64,000 bases of DNA from Salvelinus alpinus (Eukaryota > Chordata > Actinopteri > Salmoniformes > Salmonidae), in assembly GCF_045679555.1 (NCBI RefSeq), contig NC_092092.1, forward strand, positions 22,930,969-22,994,968, read 5' to 3'. Position 1 is the first letter of the stretch. Every line of letters begins with the position of its first letter. The notes below the pieces were generated by a model. The model saw only the letters and a program-made list of their open reading frames with translations, did not search any database and was not told where the DNA came from. The translations under genes were made by a program, and so were the position numbers. Shown here in pieces: positions 12,165 to 23,285 of the stretch.

Positions 12165-13905
12165 AATCAAATAAAGTTGTATTTGTCACATGTGCCGAAT
12201 ACAACAAAATGCTTACTTACAAGCCCTTAACCAACAATGTAGTTTTAAGAAGTAATAAAATAACAAATAATTAAAGAGCAGCAGTAAAATAACAGTAGCG
12301 AGGCTATATACAGTGGGTACTGGTTAGTCGAGGTAATTGAGTTAATATGTACTCTAGGTAGAGTTAAAGTGGCAATGCATAGATAATAAACATAGTGGCA
12401 GCAGCGTAAAGGTGTGGGGGGGACAATGCAAATAGTCTGGGTAGCCATTTGATTAGCTGTTCAGGAGTCTTATGGCTTGGTGGTAGAAGCTGTTAAGAAG
12501 CATTTTGGACCTAGACTTGTAGCCTCTGGTACAGGTTGGCGTGAGTTAGCAGAGAGAACAGTCTATGACTAGGGTGGCTTAGGGCCTTCCTCTGACACCG
12601 CCTAGTATAGAGGTCCTGAATGGCAGGAAGCTTGGCCCTAGTGATGTACTAGGCCGTACGCACTACCCTCTGTAGTGCCTTGCGGTCGGAGGCCGAGCAG
12701 TTGTTATACCAGGAAGTGATGCAACCAGTCAGGATGCTCTCGATGGTGCAGCTGTAGAACTTTTTGATGATCTGAGGACCCATGCTAAATCTTTTCAGTC
12801 TCCTGAGGGGGAATAGGCTTTGTCGTGCCCTCTTCACAACTGTCTTGGTGTGTTTGGACCATGAAAGTTTGGTGATGTGGACACCAAGGAACTTGCAGCT
12901 CTCAACCTGCTCCACTACAGCCCCATCGATGAGAATGGGGGCATGCTCAGTCCTCCTTTTCTTGTTGTCCACAATCATCATCTCTGTCTTGATCATGTTG
13001 AGGTAGAGGTTGTTAACCTGGCACCACACGGCCAGGTCTTTGACGACCTCCCCTATAGGCTGTCTCTTTGTTGTCGGTAATCATGCCTACCACTGTTGTG
13101 GTAGGCAAACTTAATGATGGAGTTGTGCCAGGCCATGCAGTCATGAGTGAACAGGGAGTACAGGAGGGGACTGAACACGCACCCCTGATGGGGCCCCTGT
13201 GTTGAAGATCAGATGTTGTTACCTACCCTTACCACCAGGAAGTCCAGGATCCAGTTGCAGAGGGAGTTGTTTAGTCGCAGGGTTCTTAGCTTAGTGATGA
13301 GCTTTGATGGCACTATGGTGTTGAATGCTGAGCTGTAGTTAATTAATAGCATTCTTACATAGGTGTTCCCTTTGTACAGGTGGGAAAGGGCAGTGTGGAG
13401 TGCAATAGAGATTGCATCATCTGTGGCTCTTTTGGGGCGGTATTTAAATTGGAGTGGGTCTAGGGATTCTGGGATAATGGTGTTGATGTGAGCCATGACC
13501 AGCCTTTCAAAGTACTTCATGGCTACAGACATGAGTGCTATGGGTCGGTAGTCATTTAGGCAGGTTACCTTAGTGTTCTTGGGCACAGGGACTATGGTGG
13601 TCTGATTGAAACATGTTGGTATTACAGACTCAATCAGGGACAGGTTGAAAATGTCAGTAAAGACCCTTGCCAGTTGGTCAGCACATGCTCGGAGTACACA
13701 TCCTGGTAATCCGTTTGGCCCTGTAGCCTTGTGTATGTTGACCTTTGGCCCTGTAGCCTTGTGCATGTTGACCTGTTTAAAGGTCTTACTGACATCTGCG
13801 AAGGAGAGCGTGATCACACAGTCGTCCGGAACAGCTGATGCTCTTACGCATGCTTCAGTGTTGCTTGCCTCAAAGCAAGCATAGAATTTATTTATCTCGT
13901 GTCAC
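12165..13905 (-). pseudogene. L2/Rex-like LINE reverse transcriptase relic
   Basis: On the minus strand the frame 13817-13209 shows RT blocks: HKATGPNGLPGCVLRACADQ, FNLSLIESVIPTCF, LNDYRPIALMSVAMKYFERL, DPLQFKYRP and NYSSAFNTIVPSKL. Frame 13029-12649 carries the region after the palm (DGAVVEQVESCKFLGVHI, SILTGCITSWYNNCSASDRKA). The FADD active-site box is destroyed near 13110 (FAYHNSG), and frames are broken between the two pieces. In the palm-proximal part a 30-bp in-frame tandem duplication is present (13714-13743 and 13744-13773). The 3' end is at the low coordinate near 12170 (TTGATTTATTGAAG on the minus strand). The element is 5'-truncated and dead. Confidence 0.85.
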
Positions 13906-14721
13906 TGGGAAGCTCGCGGCTGTGCTTCCCTTTGTAGCCTGTAATAGTTTGCAAGCGTCGGAGTCGGTGTGGCACGATTCAATCTTAGTCCTGTATTGAA
14001 AGTCATTGTTACCTGTAATATCTAGGTCTCTATGTGTCTTCCTATAAATAATGGGGCCAATGTGTGACATTGTGGATGTGATATTTTTTAAACAAAATAA
14101 AATGGATTTTTATGCAGTTTCACATGTACTTAGAGGAAAATGCAAATTGGCCTGTAACTCCACTTACAACAACATAGGACTATACAAACTTTCAGAAACC
14201 ATGTAAGGGAAGCTAGTCTGTGTGCTCATCATCCTCACCAGGGTCTGACCTGACTGTCGTTCAGCGTAATAACTGCACGTGGTTTGACCACAACAGATTA
14301 GCGCAACAACACCAGTCAATTGAAGCGGTGGGAAACAAGCGAGTGGCCACATCTCACAAAAACGGATCAAAAATGAAATTACGGATAATTATAAGGGAGC
14401 AGGAGAACTTAGACATTGGCTAGAATAATTACAAGGACTTTTCAAGCACCAAATTGAGGAAATGTCTGAATTTCAAGGTAGGCCTATTCCAGTACTTGAA
14501 TTTCTGAACTTCAAATTAAATTTGGCTACTACAAACCCCTTTGCAGTGTAACATGGAAACCGAAATGTATTTGTCATGTTTCATTACCAGATCATATTAC
14601 GAAGAAGGCCACTAGGCAATGCCATTTGTCATTATATCCAGAACAGTGGTGATTTTAGCATGTAAATCTTGGTGAGGCAAACTCCCCCACATTTTTTTAA
14701 TGCATGCCACCAAAGCCACAA

Positions 14722-15111
14722 TGTAACGGCTTTCGTCCTCTTCGTCTGAAGAGGAGTAGGAAATATCGGACCAATGTGCATCGTGGTACGTATCCATAAT
14801 ATATTTTAATAGAATGAATACAAAATACAAAAAGAACAAGAGAATCAAAATGAAAACCAAAACAGTCCTGAATGGTGAAAACACTGAAACGGAAACAACC
14901 ACCCACAACACACAATGGAAAACAGGCTACCTAAATATGGCTCCCAATCAGAGACAACAATAAACAGCTGCCTCTGATTGGGAACCACGCCAGGCCAAAC
15001 ACATAGAAAACATACAACCTAGAAAAAAGAACATAGACTGCCCACCCCAACTCACGCCCTGACCAACCTAACACAAAGACATAAAAAAGAAACTAAGGTC
15101 GGAACGTGACA
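14722..15111 (-). mobile_element. solo-LTR-like insertion, 390 bp, 5-bp target duplication
   Basis: The element is bounded by TGTAACGG and GGAACGTGACA and flanked by a perfect CACAA duplication (14717-14721 and 15112-15116). Read on the minus strand it starts TGTCACGTTCC and ends CCGTTACA, so it has the TG...CA ends of an LTR. It has no coding capacity. A related 502-bp copy at 45276-45777 shares the ends, the hairpin-like CTCTTCGTCTGAAGAG region and several internal blocks (AACATAGACTGCCCACC). A solo LTR is favoured over a MITE because of the TG...CA ends plus 5-bp duplication. Confidence 0.72.
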
Positions 15112-15836
15112 CACAACACTAAACAATACATTAAATGTACTATAATGGTGACAAACGGTGCCCACAAACTGTTAGGGCCTACATAAAGCTGTCCTAACAG
15201 CAAAGTTTTCTTTCCAGCACCATGGAGTAAATCCTTACCACTGCTACAACTGGCTATCAGCGGAGCCTTGTCTGGGAGCGAAACAGTTTATTCAACCTTA
15301 TTTACTGCCTTTAAAAAAACATGGCTGATTTGCTTAACCATATGTGGTTTCTACTGACAATTGAGATGTACAAACTATGGCATAAGTGGATGACGAGTGG
15401 ATGAGAAAATCCGTTATTTCGATTAAGACATTAATGAGCGATCTAGGACGGACGTAGTCAATATAACTATTTGTTCAGCACTTTTGAAATGTACAGCGAC
15501 AGAATTCAAAACATGGGCCGTTCTTACAGTTTTTCCCCTCTACACCAAGTCAGAACCGTAGGCTAAATTATGAGGGGGAAAGGGACCAAATTATTAGGGT
15601 GAGGCACATGGGCTACTAACAGCTTACTACAACTACATAAACTTAGTATTACTTTCTTAGCTACAGTATACATATCTCCCTGGCATATTACGTAATTTAT
15701 ACAGCAATATACAATACATTTTTGGACTCACTTTGTTGTGCTGTGCTCACTTGAACAGGAAGGTGGCGCGGCAGTCCTTGTGGGCACATTTTGTCAGCAA
15801 ACTTTGTCATAAAAGTCTGGTATTCTCTGGATTTAT
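15112..15836. other. no gene recognised
   Basis: A/T-rich sequence without a recognisable repeat, domain or RNA. Confidence 0.4.
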
Positions 15837-16004
15837 GGTGCATTCAAGACAACTGGGAACTTGGGCAAAAAAACAAGGTTGATCATAATGTCAGTTATCT
15901 TCAGGTTGGAGCTCTAGAAAGAGGCAGAGTTTCCGAGTTGGATGACCATTCAAAACATATTTTCCCAGTCAGAGCTCGTTTTTTCCCCCCAGAGTTCCTT
16001 GATT
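15837..16004 (+). repeat. MITE-like repeat, right end missing
   Basis: The sequence GGTGCATTCAAGACAACTGG is the left terminus of a common salmonid repeat whose right end is normally its inverse (AGTTGTCTTGAAC). The body (GAGCTCTAGAAAGAGGCAGA, CAGAGCTCG) follows, but the right terminus is replaced by a Tc1 fragment starting near 16015. The consensus is from memory. Confidence 0.4.
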
Positions 16005-16014
16005 AAAACCTGCT

Positions 16015-16538
16015 CAGGACCTCAGACACCTTCCAACAGGACAACAACCCTAATTACACAGCCAAGACAACGCAGGAGTGGCTTCGGAACAAGTCTCTGA
16101 ATGTGCTTGAGTGGCCCAGCCAGAGCCTGGGCTTGAACCTGATCAAACATCTCTGGATAGACCTGAAAATAGCTGTGCAGATATGCACCCCTACAACCCG
16201 ACAGAGCTTGAGAGGATCTGCAGAAAGGAACTCCCCAAATACAGGTGTGCCAAGCTTGTAGATTCATACCCAAGAAAACTCAAGGCTGTAATCACAGCCA
16301 AAGGTGCTTCAACAAAGTACTGAGTAAAGGGTCTGAACATTTATGTTAATGTCATATTTCAGTACATTTTTTAATATTTGTTTTGCAAAAATTCTAAACC
16401 GTTTTTGCTTTGTCATTATGGGTTATTGTGTGTAGATTAATGAGGGGCAAAAACATATGTAATACATTTTAGAATAAGGCTGTAATGTAAACAAATGTAG
16501 AAAAAGTCAATGGGTCTGAATACTTTCCGAATGTACTG
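16015..16538 (+). pseudogene. Tc1-like transposon, 3' fragment
   Basis: Homologous to the right third of the element at 27407-30592: TTCCAACAGGACAACAACCC, GACAACGCAGGAGTGGCTTC, and the transposase C-terminal region in broken frames. It ends with the inverted terminus ACTTTCCGAATGTACTG followed by TA (16539-16540). The left two thirds, including most of the transposase, are absent. Confidence 0.85.
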
Positions 16539-16559
16539 TATCAAGTAATGGAATTGCAA

Positions 16560-16945
16560 ATACATCACCCCCATATGTATTTGAACAGTGATGCTAAAAT
16601 TCAAAATGTGGCTCTATACTCCAGTATTTTGGATTTGAGATCCATGTTTCATATGAGGTGACAGTACAGGATGTCACCTTTTTTAAGGGTATTTTAATAC
16701 CGTTTAGAAATGAAAGTACTTTATGTAAATAGTTGTCCCCCCCAGTTGAAGAAGTCATAATTCCTTATACACAATGACTACATCAAGCTTGTGTGACCAA
16801 CTCGTTTGTATAGTCACAAGCCTGTAGTCATTGTGTGCAAGGAATGTGGGACTACACTAAGTGAATTTGTCCAAATACTTATGAGTTCTTTAAAGGGTGG
16901 GACTAGATACATAAAGTGCTTTCATTTCTAAATGATGACTAGATG
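16560..16945. repeat. Tc1/mariner-related repeat, copy 1
   Basis: Contains GGCTCTATACTCCAGTATTT and TTGGATTTGAGA, diverged from the copy at 17923-18070, followed by an imperfect hairpin: ACACAATGACTACATCAAGC (about 16770) pairs with AAGCCTGTAGTCATTGTGTG (about 16819). No transposase. Confidence 0.5.
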
Positions 16946-17084
16946 GAGCTCTATTCCACATCAAGTAACTCAGTCAAGCAGTAAAATTGAATTTAAAAAA
17001 AGATAAAACTACACGTTATGGAACAGAGCAGACTGTGAAGAGACATGCACACACACACAGCTTTGCAAACACATGCTAACACCT

Positions 17085-17300
17085 GCAATCTACACACATA
17101 TTTATTTTTTTAAATTTTGCTGTATTATTGATTTTGTATTGTAGATGTGTTATGGTAGAGTAGTAATATAGTAGTGTAATAATGTGTTGTGTTATGTATT
17201 GTTTTAGAGTATGTAATTGTTTATAGACCCAAGGAAAAGTAGCTGGTGCCTTGTGGCAGCTAATGGAGATCCAGAATAAAATACAAATACAAAAAAACAT
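17085..17300 (+). repeat. LINE-type 3' tail
   Basis: Ends with GGTGCCTTGTGGCAGCTAAT, GGAGATCCAGAATAAAATAC and AAATACAAAAAAAC. This is the usual ending of CR1/L2-type retroposons in fish: a short hairpin, GGGGATCC-like box, then a microsatellite-like A-rich tail. Only the 3' part remains. Confidence 0.5.
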
Positions 17301-17390
17301 GAAAATACCCTCAAATAACAGCTGACATTCTATACTGTTGCCTAATATGAGATCTATCAAATCTAAAATGGAGTACTGTATAGAGCCATA

Positions 17391-17484
17391 TATATATATA
17401 TATTATTTTATTTAAAAAAAAAAATGTCTTCACTGTCCAAATACGTATGGAGGGGAGTGTATAATAATAATAATAATAATAATA
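17391..17484. repeat. simple repeats (TA)n, poly-A and (ATA)n
   Basis: TATATATATATATA at about 17391-17403, an A run at about 17413-17423, and (ATA) repeats at 17461-17484, within low-complexity sequence. Confidence 0.8.
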
Positions 17485-17922
17485 TATTAATACAATCTCA
17501 TTTAATTTATGACCCTTGGACCTGGACTCATAGTGATGCACAGAGTGGATGTTCATAGATGTAACAGGAAATATACTTTTCAATTGAGTTAAGATGTGTG
17601 TGTATTCTTCTACAAATTAATCTGTAGTTAACGCCCACAGAATGGAAGCATTCATTTACACTAATTCACAGTGATGACTCGGATATAACCCTGAGTGATT
17701 TGCCTGTGTCTTGTCTCCAGGTCACAAAAGGTAACATCATGGTGTCTGTAATTATACTGCTGGGTCTTATGTTGACATTGTCAATTAATTGTCTGTTTAA
17801 ATGGATTGAATGCATTGTGTCATGAACTTCTGTGCAATGTATTCATTTATTTAACCATTCAAACCACATCTGAGCCGTATTGTGCTGGCTCAGATATTTA
17901 CTTTCATATATTTCTTTAGATA

Positions 17923-18070
17923 CAGTGAGCTAAAAAAGTATTGGGACCGTGACACATTTTTTGTTGTTTTGGCTCTGTACTCCAGCACTTTGGATTTGAA
18001 AAGATACAATGACTATGAGGTTAAAGTGTAGACTGTCAGCTTTAATGTGAAGGTATTTTCATCCATATTG
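17923..18070 (+). repeat. Tc1/mariner-related repeat, copy 2 (left end)
   Basis: Starts at a TA (17921-17922) with CAGTGAGCTAAAAAAGTATT, a typical Tc1-type terminus, then GGCTCTGTACTCCAGCACTT and TGGATTTGAAAAGAT, shared with 16600-16660. It breaks off near 18070 before any right terminus. Confidence 0.6.
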
Positions 18071-18188
18071 GGTGAAAGAGTTGGGACATTGCTTACATCC
18101 GCTATGACAGGCTCATTTTCCACCCTCCCTCCCAAAAGCCTGGAAGGGATGAGAGCCAAGCCTATGGGTTCGTTGGTTCAACCCCGCA

Positions 18189-18226
18189 GCGCGCACACGC
18201 ACACACACGCACACGCACACGCACAT
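18189..18226 (+). repeat. (CA)n/(CG) microsatellite
   Basis: Interrupted dinucleotide run CGCACACGCACACACACGCA and onward. Confidence 0.85.
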
Positions 18227-18339
18227 TATGTAGCCTTAGAAATTGCTAACATCAGATAACATTCATATATTAGCAATTTCTTTCATATGATGATACAGCA
18301 GTAGCAATACAAGGTTATAAAATCTATAGAATAAACGGG

Positions 18340-19215
18340 AATCTGTATGGGGGAGGTGTTGGTGTATATATTCAGACCATATCCCTGTAATGCTTAAAGA
18401 AGATCTTATGTCAAGTGTTATTGAAGTGTTGTGGTTGCAGGTTCACTTGGCACATCTAAAGCCTTTTCTTTTGGGGTGTTGCTATAGGCACCAAGTGATA
18501 AGTCAGTATCTAAATAATATGTGTGAAATGCTTGATAGTGTATGTGATGTAAACCCAGAGGTCTACTTTTTTGGGGACCTGAATATTGACTCGTCTTCAT
18601 CAACCTGGATGTAATCAAGTGCCTGAAATCTGGTTCAGGTTAATAATCAACCTACCAGGGTGTTTACAAACATTACAGGAACAAGATCTTGCACATGTAT
18701 TGATCACATTTTTACTAATACTGTGGAAAAGCATTGCAAGTTAGAATTATGTAAAGTTAGTTTGGGAGAGGTGGAAAAATTATTTATCGATCAATAATGA
18801 TGAACCTATTGGCATTGACAACTTAGATGGAAAGCTACTGTGGATGGTAGCTGACACTATAGCCACTCCTATCTGTCATAATTATCTTTAATCTGAGCCA
18901 AGAGGAAAGTCTTTGTCCTCAGGGCTGGAAAGAAGCCAAAGTCATTCCGCTACCCAAGATGCGGCCTTTACTGGTTCTAACAGCAGACCCTATCAGCTTG
19001 CTGCCAGCTCTTAGCAAACTGTTGACTTTTTGTTGTTGTTGAACAAATACAATGCTATTTCTCTGTAAATAAATGAACAGACTTTCAGCATGCTTATGTT
19101 CCTCAATGACATAAATGACCGATGATTGCTTGAAAGAAATTGATAAGAAGATTTAGGGAGCTGTACTGTTTGATTTCAGTGCAGCCTTTGATATTATTGA
19201 CAATAACTTGTTGAG
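18340..19215 (+). pseudogene. LINE endonuclease/RT relic (CR1/L2 group)
   Basis: The frame from 18390 shows the apurinic-type endonuclease region: CCYRHQVISQYLNNM, then VYFFGDLNIDSSSSTW (GDLN motif). About 18640-18740 encodes a decayed TRVFTNITGTRS and CIDHIF segment. Around 18930-19015 the RT entry region is seen in broken frames (WKEAKVIPLPKM, then LLPALSKL). Around 19175 FSAAFDIID is recognisable. Stops and deletions run throughout; no tail is present. Confidence 0.72.
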
Positions 19216-20158
19216 AAAACGTTATGTGTTATGGCTTTTCAACCTCTGCCACATTGTGGATTCAGAGCGACACAAGAAGCACTTTAATCTCACTGTAGCT
19301 CTCTGTTCTCTAAACTCATTAGGAAGTAATAGAAAACATTCAAATGGGTAAATCCCAGGTTCACAAAGAGGAACATCCATCTGGGAGAAAAACGGATTGA
19401 ACACTGCCTTTTGTGAATTATCTATAGATCACGATGGAATACAAACCTAGGCAGTGTACCAGATGGGGAAAGTCATCCTGCTAGTGAAATCACATTTTCC
19501 AGGTGCATGACATCTACAAGACAGACTGAGGGCAGATTGAGCGAACGTATCATCATTTAGACAGAGCCTTAGCTAGGATGAGCCGCTTCCCTTAACCCGT
19601 TCACAGAGTCACTTTCATTACACACATGCCGCCGAAGCCTCTACAGATAGCTGGCAGGCTGGTATGGCAGATGAGCTGTGAAAAATTGGGTTATCAATTT
19701 ATCCTTTAATGTACTTTGGTAGCAGTCTGTGACTAATTAAAGTGATATGCAGTCTGCGAGGAGCACAAAGAGGACATGTGGTTCATTTAGCAACCTTTAA
19801 AAAGCATTTACCTGCCACAATACAGTAACTTAAACTTGTATAGTGGTATTTAGTAGGGGAACAATACTTGATTTATCGTGAAAGCCATTTGCAACCTGTT
19901 CAGAGCAGTATATCACAACCCTTACAATAGGTTCAGCTATCCTGGTCTGAAATTACATTTCTACCAACAACATCTATTAATATTCAAGTTGGATTTGTAT
20001 CGACTGATTTTAATTTCTCCTTAAATTATGTATTTTTCCATTTGATTCATTTCACTTCATTGCAGTCGTTCCTTTAATTAAAAGGTCACTTGATAATGGG
20101 AAAGCACAGAAATTATTTTCATGGCAGTCCTGAGGGATTTGTCATACATTGGTGTGTA
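19216..20158. other. no gene recognised
   Basis: A/T-rich sequence with no identifiable domain or repeat. Confidence 0.4.
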
Positions 20159-20340
20159 CACTGATTGTCCAAAACATTAGGAACACCTGCTCTTTCCATG
20201 ACATAGACTGACCAGGTGAAAGCTATGATCCCTTATTGATGTAACTTGTTAAATCCAATTCAATCAGTGTAGATGAAGGGGAGGAGACAGGTTAAAGAAG
20301 GATTCTTAACCCTTGAGACAATTGAAACATGGATGTAACG
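20159..20340 (+). repeat. Tc1-like element, left-end fragment
   Basis: Starts after TA (20157-20158) with CACTGATTGTCCAAAACATT and AGGAACACCTGC, the left terminus of a common salmonid Tc1 family, and continues to about 20338 (TTGAGACAATTGAAACATGG). No transposase or right terminus. Confidence 0.6.
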
Positions 20341-20409
20341 CCTGGCTTTATCAACTTCAATTAGAGTGGGACGCATTGCATTTGTATAACTATTAGTCAA
20401 CGTATGTGG

Positions 20410-20502
20410 ATTGTATACCAGCAAATCCGGAATATTCCAACCAGGATTTCTGTAAAACCTGAGATTTTTGGGAAAGTTACCAGAATTTTGCAACCCTAGG
20501 TC
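20410..20502. repeat. fragment of the TTGCAACCCTA MITE family
   Basis: The end GAATTTTGCAACCCTAG and upstream GGGAAAGTTACCAG, CCGGAATATTCC match the terminal region of the MITE at 50661-51105 in inverted orientation. Only one end is present. Confidence 0.5.
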
Positions 20503-20949
20503 TGTGATATATAATTATGAGTTATAATAGTAGCTACACTGTGTTCCAGATATGATTAGAAGAGCGTTAAATGACCACGAAACACTAAACGTCAAGGTCA
20601 ATGCATAGTCTAGGTCTAGGAGGTAAATTAAAACTTTCTATAGTTGTGAAATAATTCTTACAATACATCAAATTATCAAGCCAGGACACCATTTTTTTTA
20701 TATATTTCATTTCACTTAATCTCCACCTGAACAAATTGTGTACATTTCAGGAGCAGGGGAGTAAACAAGACTTAAAAAAACACTGTAAATATCATTTAAA
20801 TCTTCTATTACAGGCCTGGCGCCTCTGATGATAGAAGGCTACGCTGTTTTGAGTTTCAATATTTCAAGGTGAGGGTGTACAATATGTTGTGTCCCTTACT
20901 GGCTAGACTGCTCCATTGATTACAGTGTACTCATCAGTATGACATGCAT

Positions 20950-22123
20950 GCTAAATGCATGCTAAATGCATGCTCTTCAACCGATCGCTGCCTGCACCTG
21001 CCCGCCTGTCCAACATCACTACTCTGGACGGCTCTGACTTAGAATATGTGGACAACTACAAATACCTAGGTGTCTGGTTAGACTGTAAACTCTCCTTCCA
21101 GACTCACATCAAACATCTCCAATCCAAAGTTAAATCTAGAATTGGCTTCCTATTCCGCAACAAAGCATCCTTCACTCATGCTGCCAAACATACCCTTGTA
21201 AAACTGACCATCCTACCAATCCTCGACTTCGGTGATGTCATTTACAAAATAGCCTCCAAAACCCTACTCAATAAATTGGATGCAGTCTATCACAGTGCCA
21301 TCCGTTTTGTCACCAAAGCCCCATATACTACCCACCACTGCGACCTGTACACTCTCGTTGGCTGGCCCTCGCTTCATACTCGTCGCCAAACCCACTGGTT
21401 CCAGGTCATCTACAAGACCCTGCTAGGTAAAGTCCCCCCTTATCTCAGCTCGCTGGTCACCATAGCAACACCTACCTGTAGCACGCGCTCCAGCAGGTTT
21501 ATCTCTCTGGTCACCCCCAAAACCAATTCTTCCTTTGGCCGCCTCTCCTTCCAGTTCTCTGCTGCCAATGACTGGAACGAACTACAAAAATCTCTGAAAC
21601 TGGAAACACTTATCTCCCTCACTAGCTTTAAGCACCAGCTGTCAGAGCAGCTCATAGATTACTGCACCTGTACATAGCCCATCTATAATTTAGCCCAAAC
21701 AACTACCTCTTTACCTACTGTATTTATTTATTTATTTTGCTCCTTTGCACCCCATTATTTCTGTCTCTACTTTGCGCTTTCTTCCACTGCAAACCAACCA
21801 TTCCAGTGTTTTTAGTTTTTATTTTACTTGCTGTGTTGTATTTACTTCGCCACCATGGCCTTTTTATATTTTTATTTATTTATACATATATTTGTTTGCC
21901 TTCACCTCCCTTATCTCACCTCACTTGCTCACATTGTATATAGACTTATTTTTTTTCACTGTATCATTGACTATATGTTTGTTTTACTCCATGTGTAACT
22001 ATGTGTTGTTGTATGTGTCGAACTGCTTTGCTTTATCTTGGCCAGGTCGCAATTGTAAATGAGAACGTGTTCTCAATTTGCCTACCTGGTTAAATAAAGG
22101 TTAAATAAAAATAAATAAAAATC
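20950..22123 (+). mobile_element. 5'-truncated L2/Rex-like LINE (RSg-1-like) with intact tail
   Basis: The copy contains the last part of the RT ORF (20955-21677, 240 codons, still open) and a 3' UTR ending TGAGAACGTGTTCTCAATTT, GCCTACCTGGTTAAATAAAG and short AATAAA-type repeats to about 22123. Open frame motifs include YVDNYKYLGVWLDCKLSFQT and LPILDFGDVIYK, which follow the RT palm in this family. The palm with its YADD box is missing. The same family occurs at 37911-39171 and 44095-47500 on the minus strand. It is not a host gene despite the long ORF. The symbol RSg-1 is a recollection of the salmonid LINE with this tail. Confidence 0.88.
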
Positions 22124-22261
22124 CCACACAGCGGGGCAACTTTCTATATTTTTTTATTTAACCTTTAATAACTAGGCAACTTGCTGCTTAAAGATGTCAA
22201 TAACGAATCTGCCAAGTCTGCCACTCCTTTTTCAAAGGACGAGATCCCCAAAATATACTCA

Positions 22262-22466
22262 TCACTAGCCCTGTTTATACCTAGTTCTTACATGTGTCCT
22301 TCATCCAGATATTGTGCTGATCATGTCAGTTTACACTTATAAGATCTGAACACATAAGTATTTTAAATTGTCTACACCTGTCTAAATATATGGGCACAAT
22401 CAGAATGTGGACAAGATTAGGACAAAGGACACATGTTAGCACCAGGTATAAACAGGGCTAGTGACT
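22262..22466. repeat. MITE with ~38-bp terminal inverted repeats
   Basis: The left end TCACTAGCCCTGTTTATACC is mirrored by GGTATAAACAGGGCTAGTGA at the right. The inverted similarity continues through CATGTGTCCTT and its complement. The short non-coding interior makes this a non-autonomous DNA transposon; the superfamily is not resolved because no clear target duplication is visible. Confidence 0.7.
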
Positions 22467-22639
22467 GATCAATCTACCTTAGCCGCCCCATTATTTTCCT
22501 ACCTTCAAGCCCTACCCCCTTCTCTTTGTTTCATGTTTCTTCCTGTTGTTAGTCTGGCATTGTTTTAGTTTCTACCATTGTAAAGCACTATATAAATCCC
22601 ATGTATTACTATTACTACTATTGGCTCTTCCCAGTGTAG

Positions 22640-23040
22640 GCATGCCGCAAAGGAGGGCACAATTTGGAAACAGCCAATAGAAGCAATTTTGGCAGATTTA
22701 TAATCGAGCGAGCTTGTTTTGCAAGGCCCGGTCCCTTGGCTGTTGCCCGGGTGGGCGGAGTTAGCACTTCAGATTAACAAACGTTAATAGCCATTTGAAT
22801 CAGAGACAAATGGAACAGTGTCATGGTGCTGTCTGAGAAACAAGTCTTGCTTTTTTGATCTGTCTGACAATTAGTCCTTATCTGTCGTGTTTTAGTTAGT
22901 GACCAACATTTGCCGCCCCCGACTCTACAGCAATTGATTACAACAGCAAACTCTACCTTTGGTTACATGGTTCGGCTTCCCCCACCTGTGCAAAACAAGC
23001 TCACACACTCCATTGTTGTTCATGGCTGTAAACAGGAAGT
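22640..23040. other. no gene recognised
   Basis: Moderately G/C-rich sequence (GTTGCCCGGGTGGGCGGAGT at about 22740) without recognised repeats or ORFs. It could hold regulatory sequence; nothing demonstrates that. Confidence 0.3.
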
Positions 23041-23127
23041 CGCCTCGCTGTGTACCGTATGATATCATGTCATATTGCTGAGCCTGTGAAACCAATGGCC
23101 AATATCACAAAACTGTGCACAAATGTA

Positions 23128-23285
23128 AGTAGGAGGTTGGTGGCACCACAAGGTAATGATGGGAGCGGAATTGGGAATGGTATCAAGTACATCAAAAACA
23201 TGGTTTCTAGGTGTTTGATGCCATTCCATTCCCTCCGTTCCTGCCATTATTATGAGCCGTTCTCCCCTCAGCAGCCTCCACTGAC
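23128..23285. repeat. fold-back dispersed repeat
   Basis: The left part (GGTTGGTGGCACC, then GGAGCGGAATTGGGAATGGT) is partly inverted in the right part (GCCATTCCATTCCCTCCGTT, CTCAGCAGCCTCCACTGA). This arrangement is a frequent short palindromic repeat in salmonids. No coding potential. Confidence 0.5.

Noticed and set aside
12649..13817. Host gene for a reverse-transcriptase-like protein
   Set aside because: FADD box destroyed, frames broken, and LINE-typical domains; a dead LINE.
20955..21677. 240-codon open frame, longest complete ORF in the intergenic region
   Set aside because: It is the RT C-terminal part of a LINE with two further copies in the window and a retroposon tail; not a host gene.
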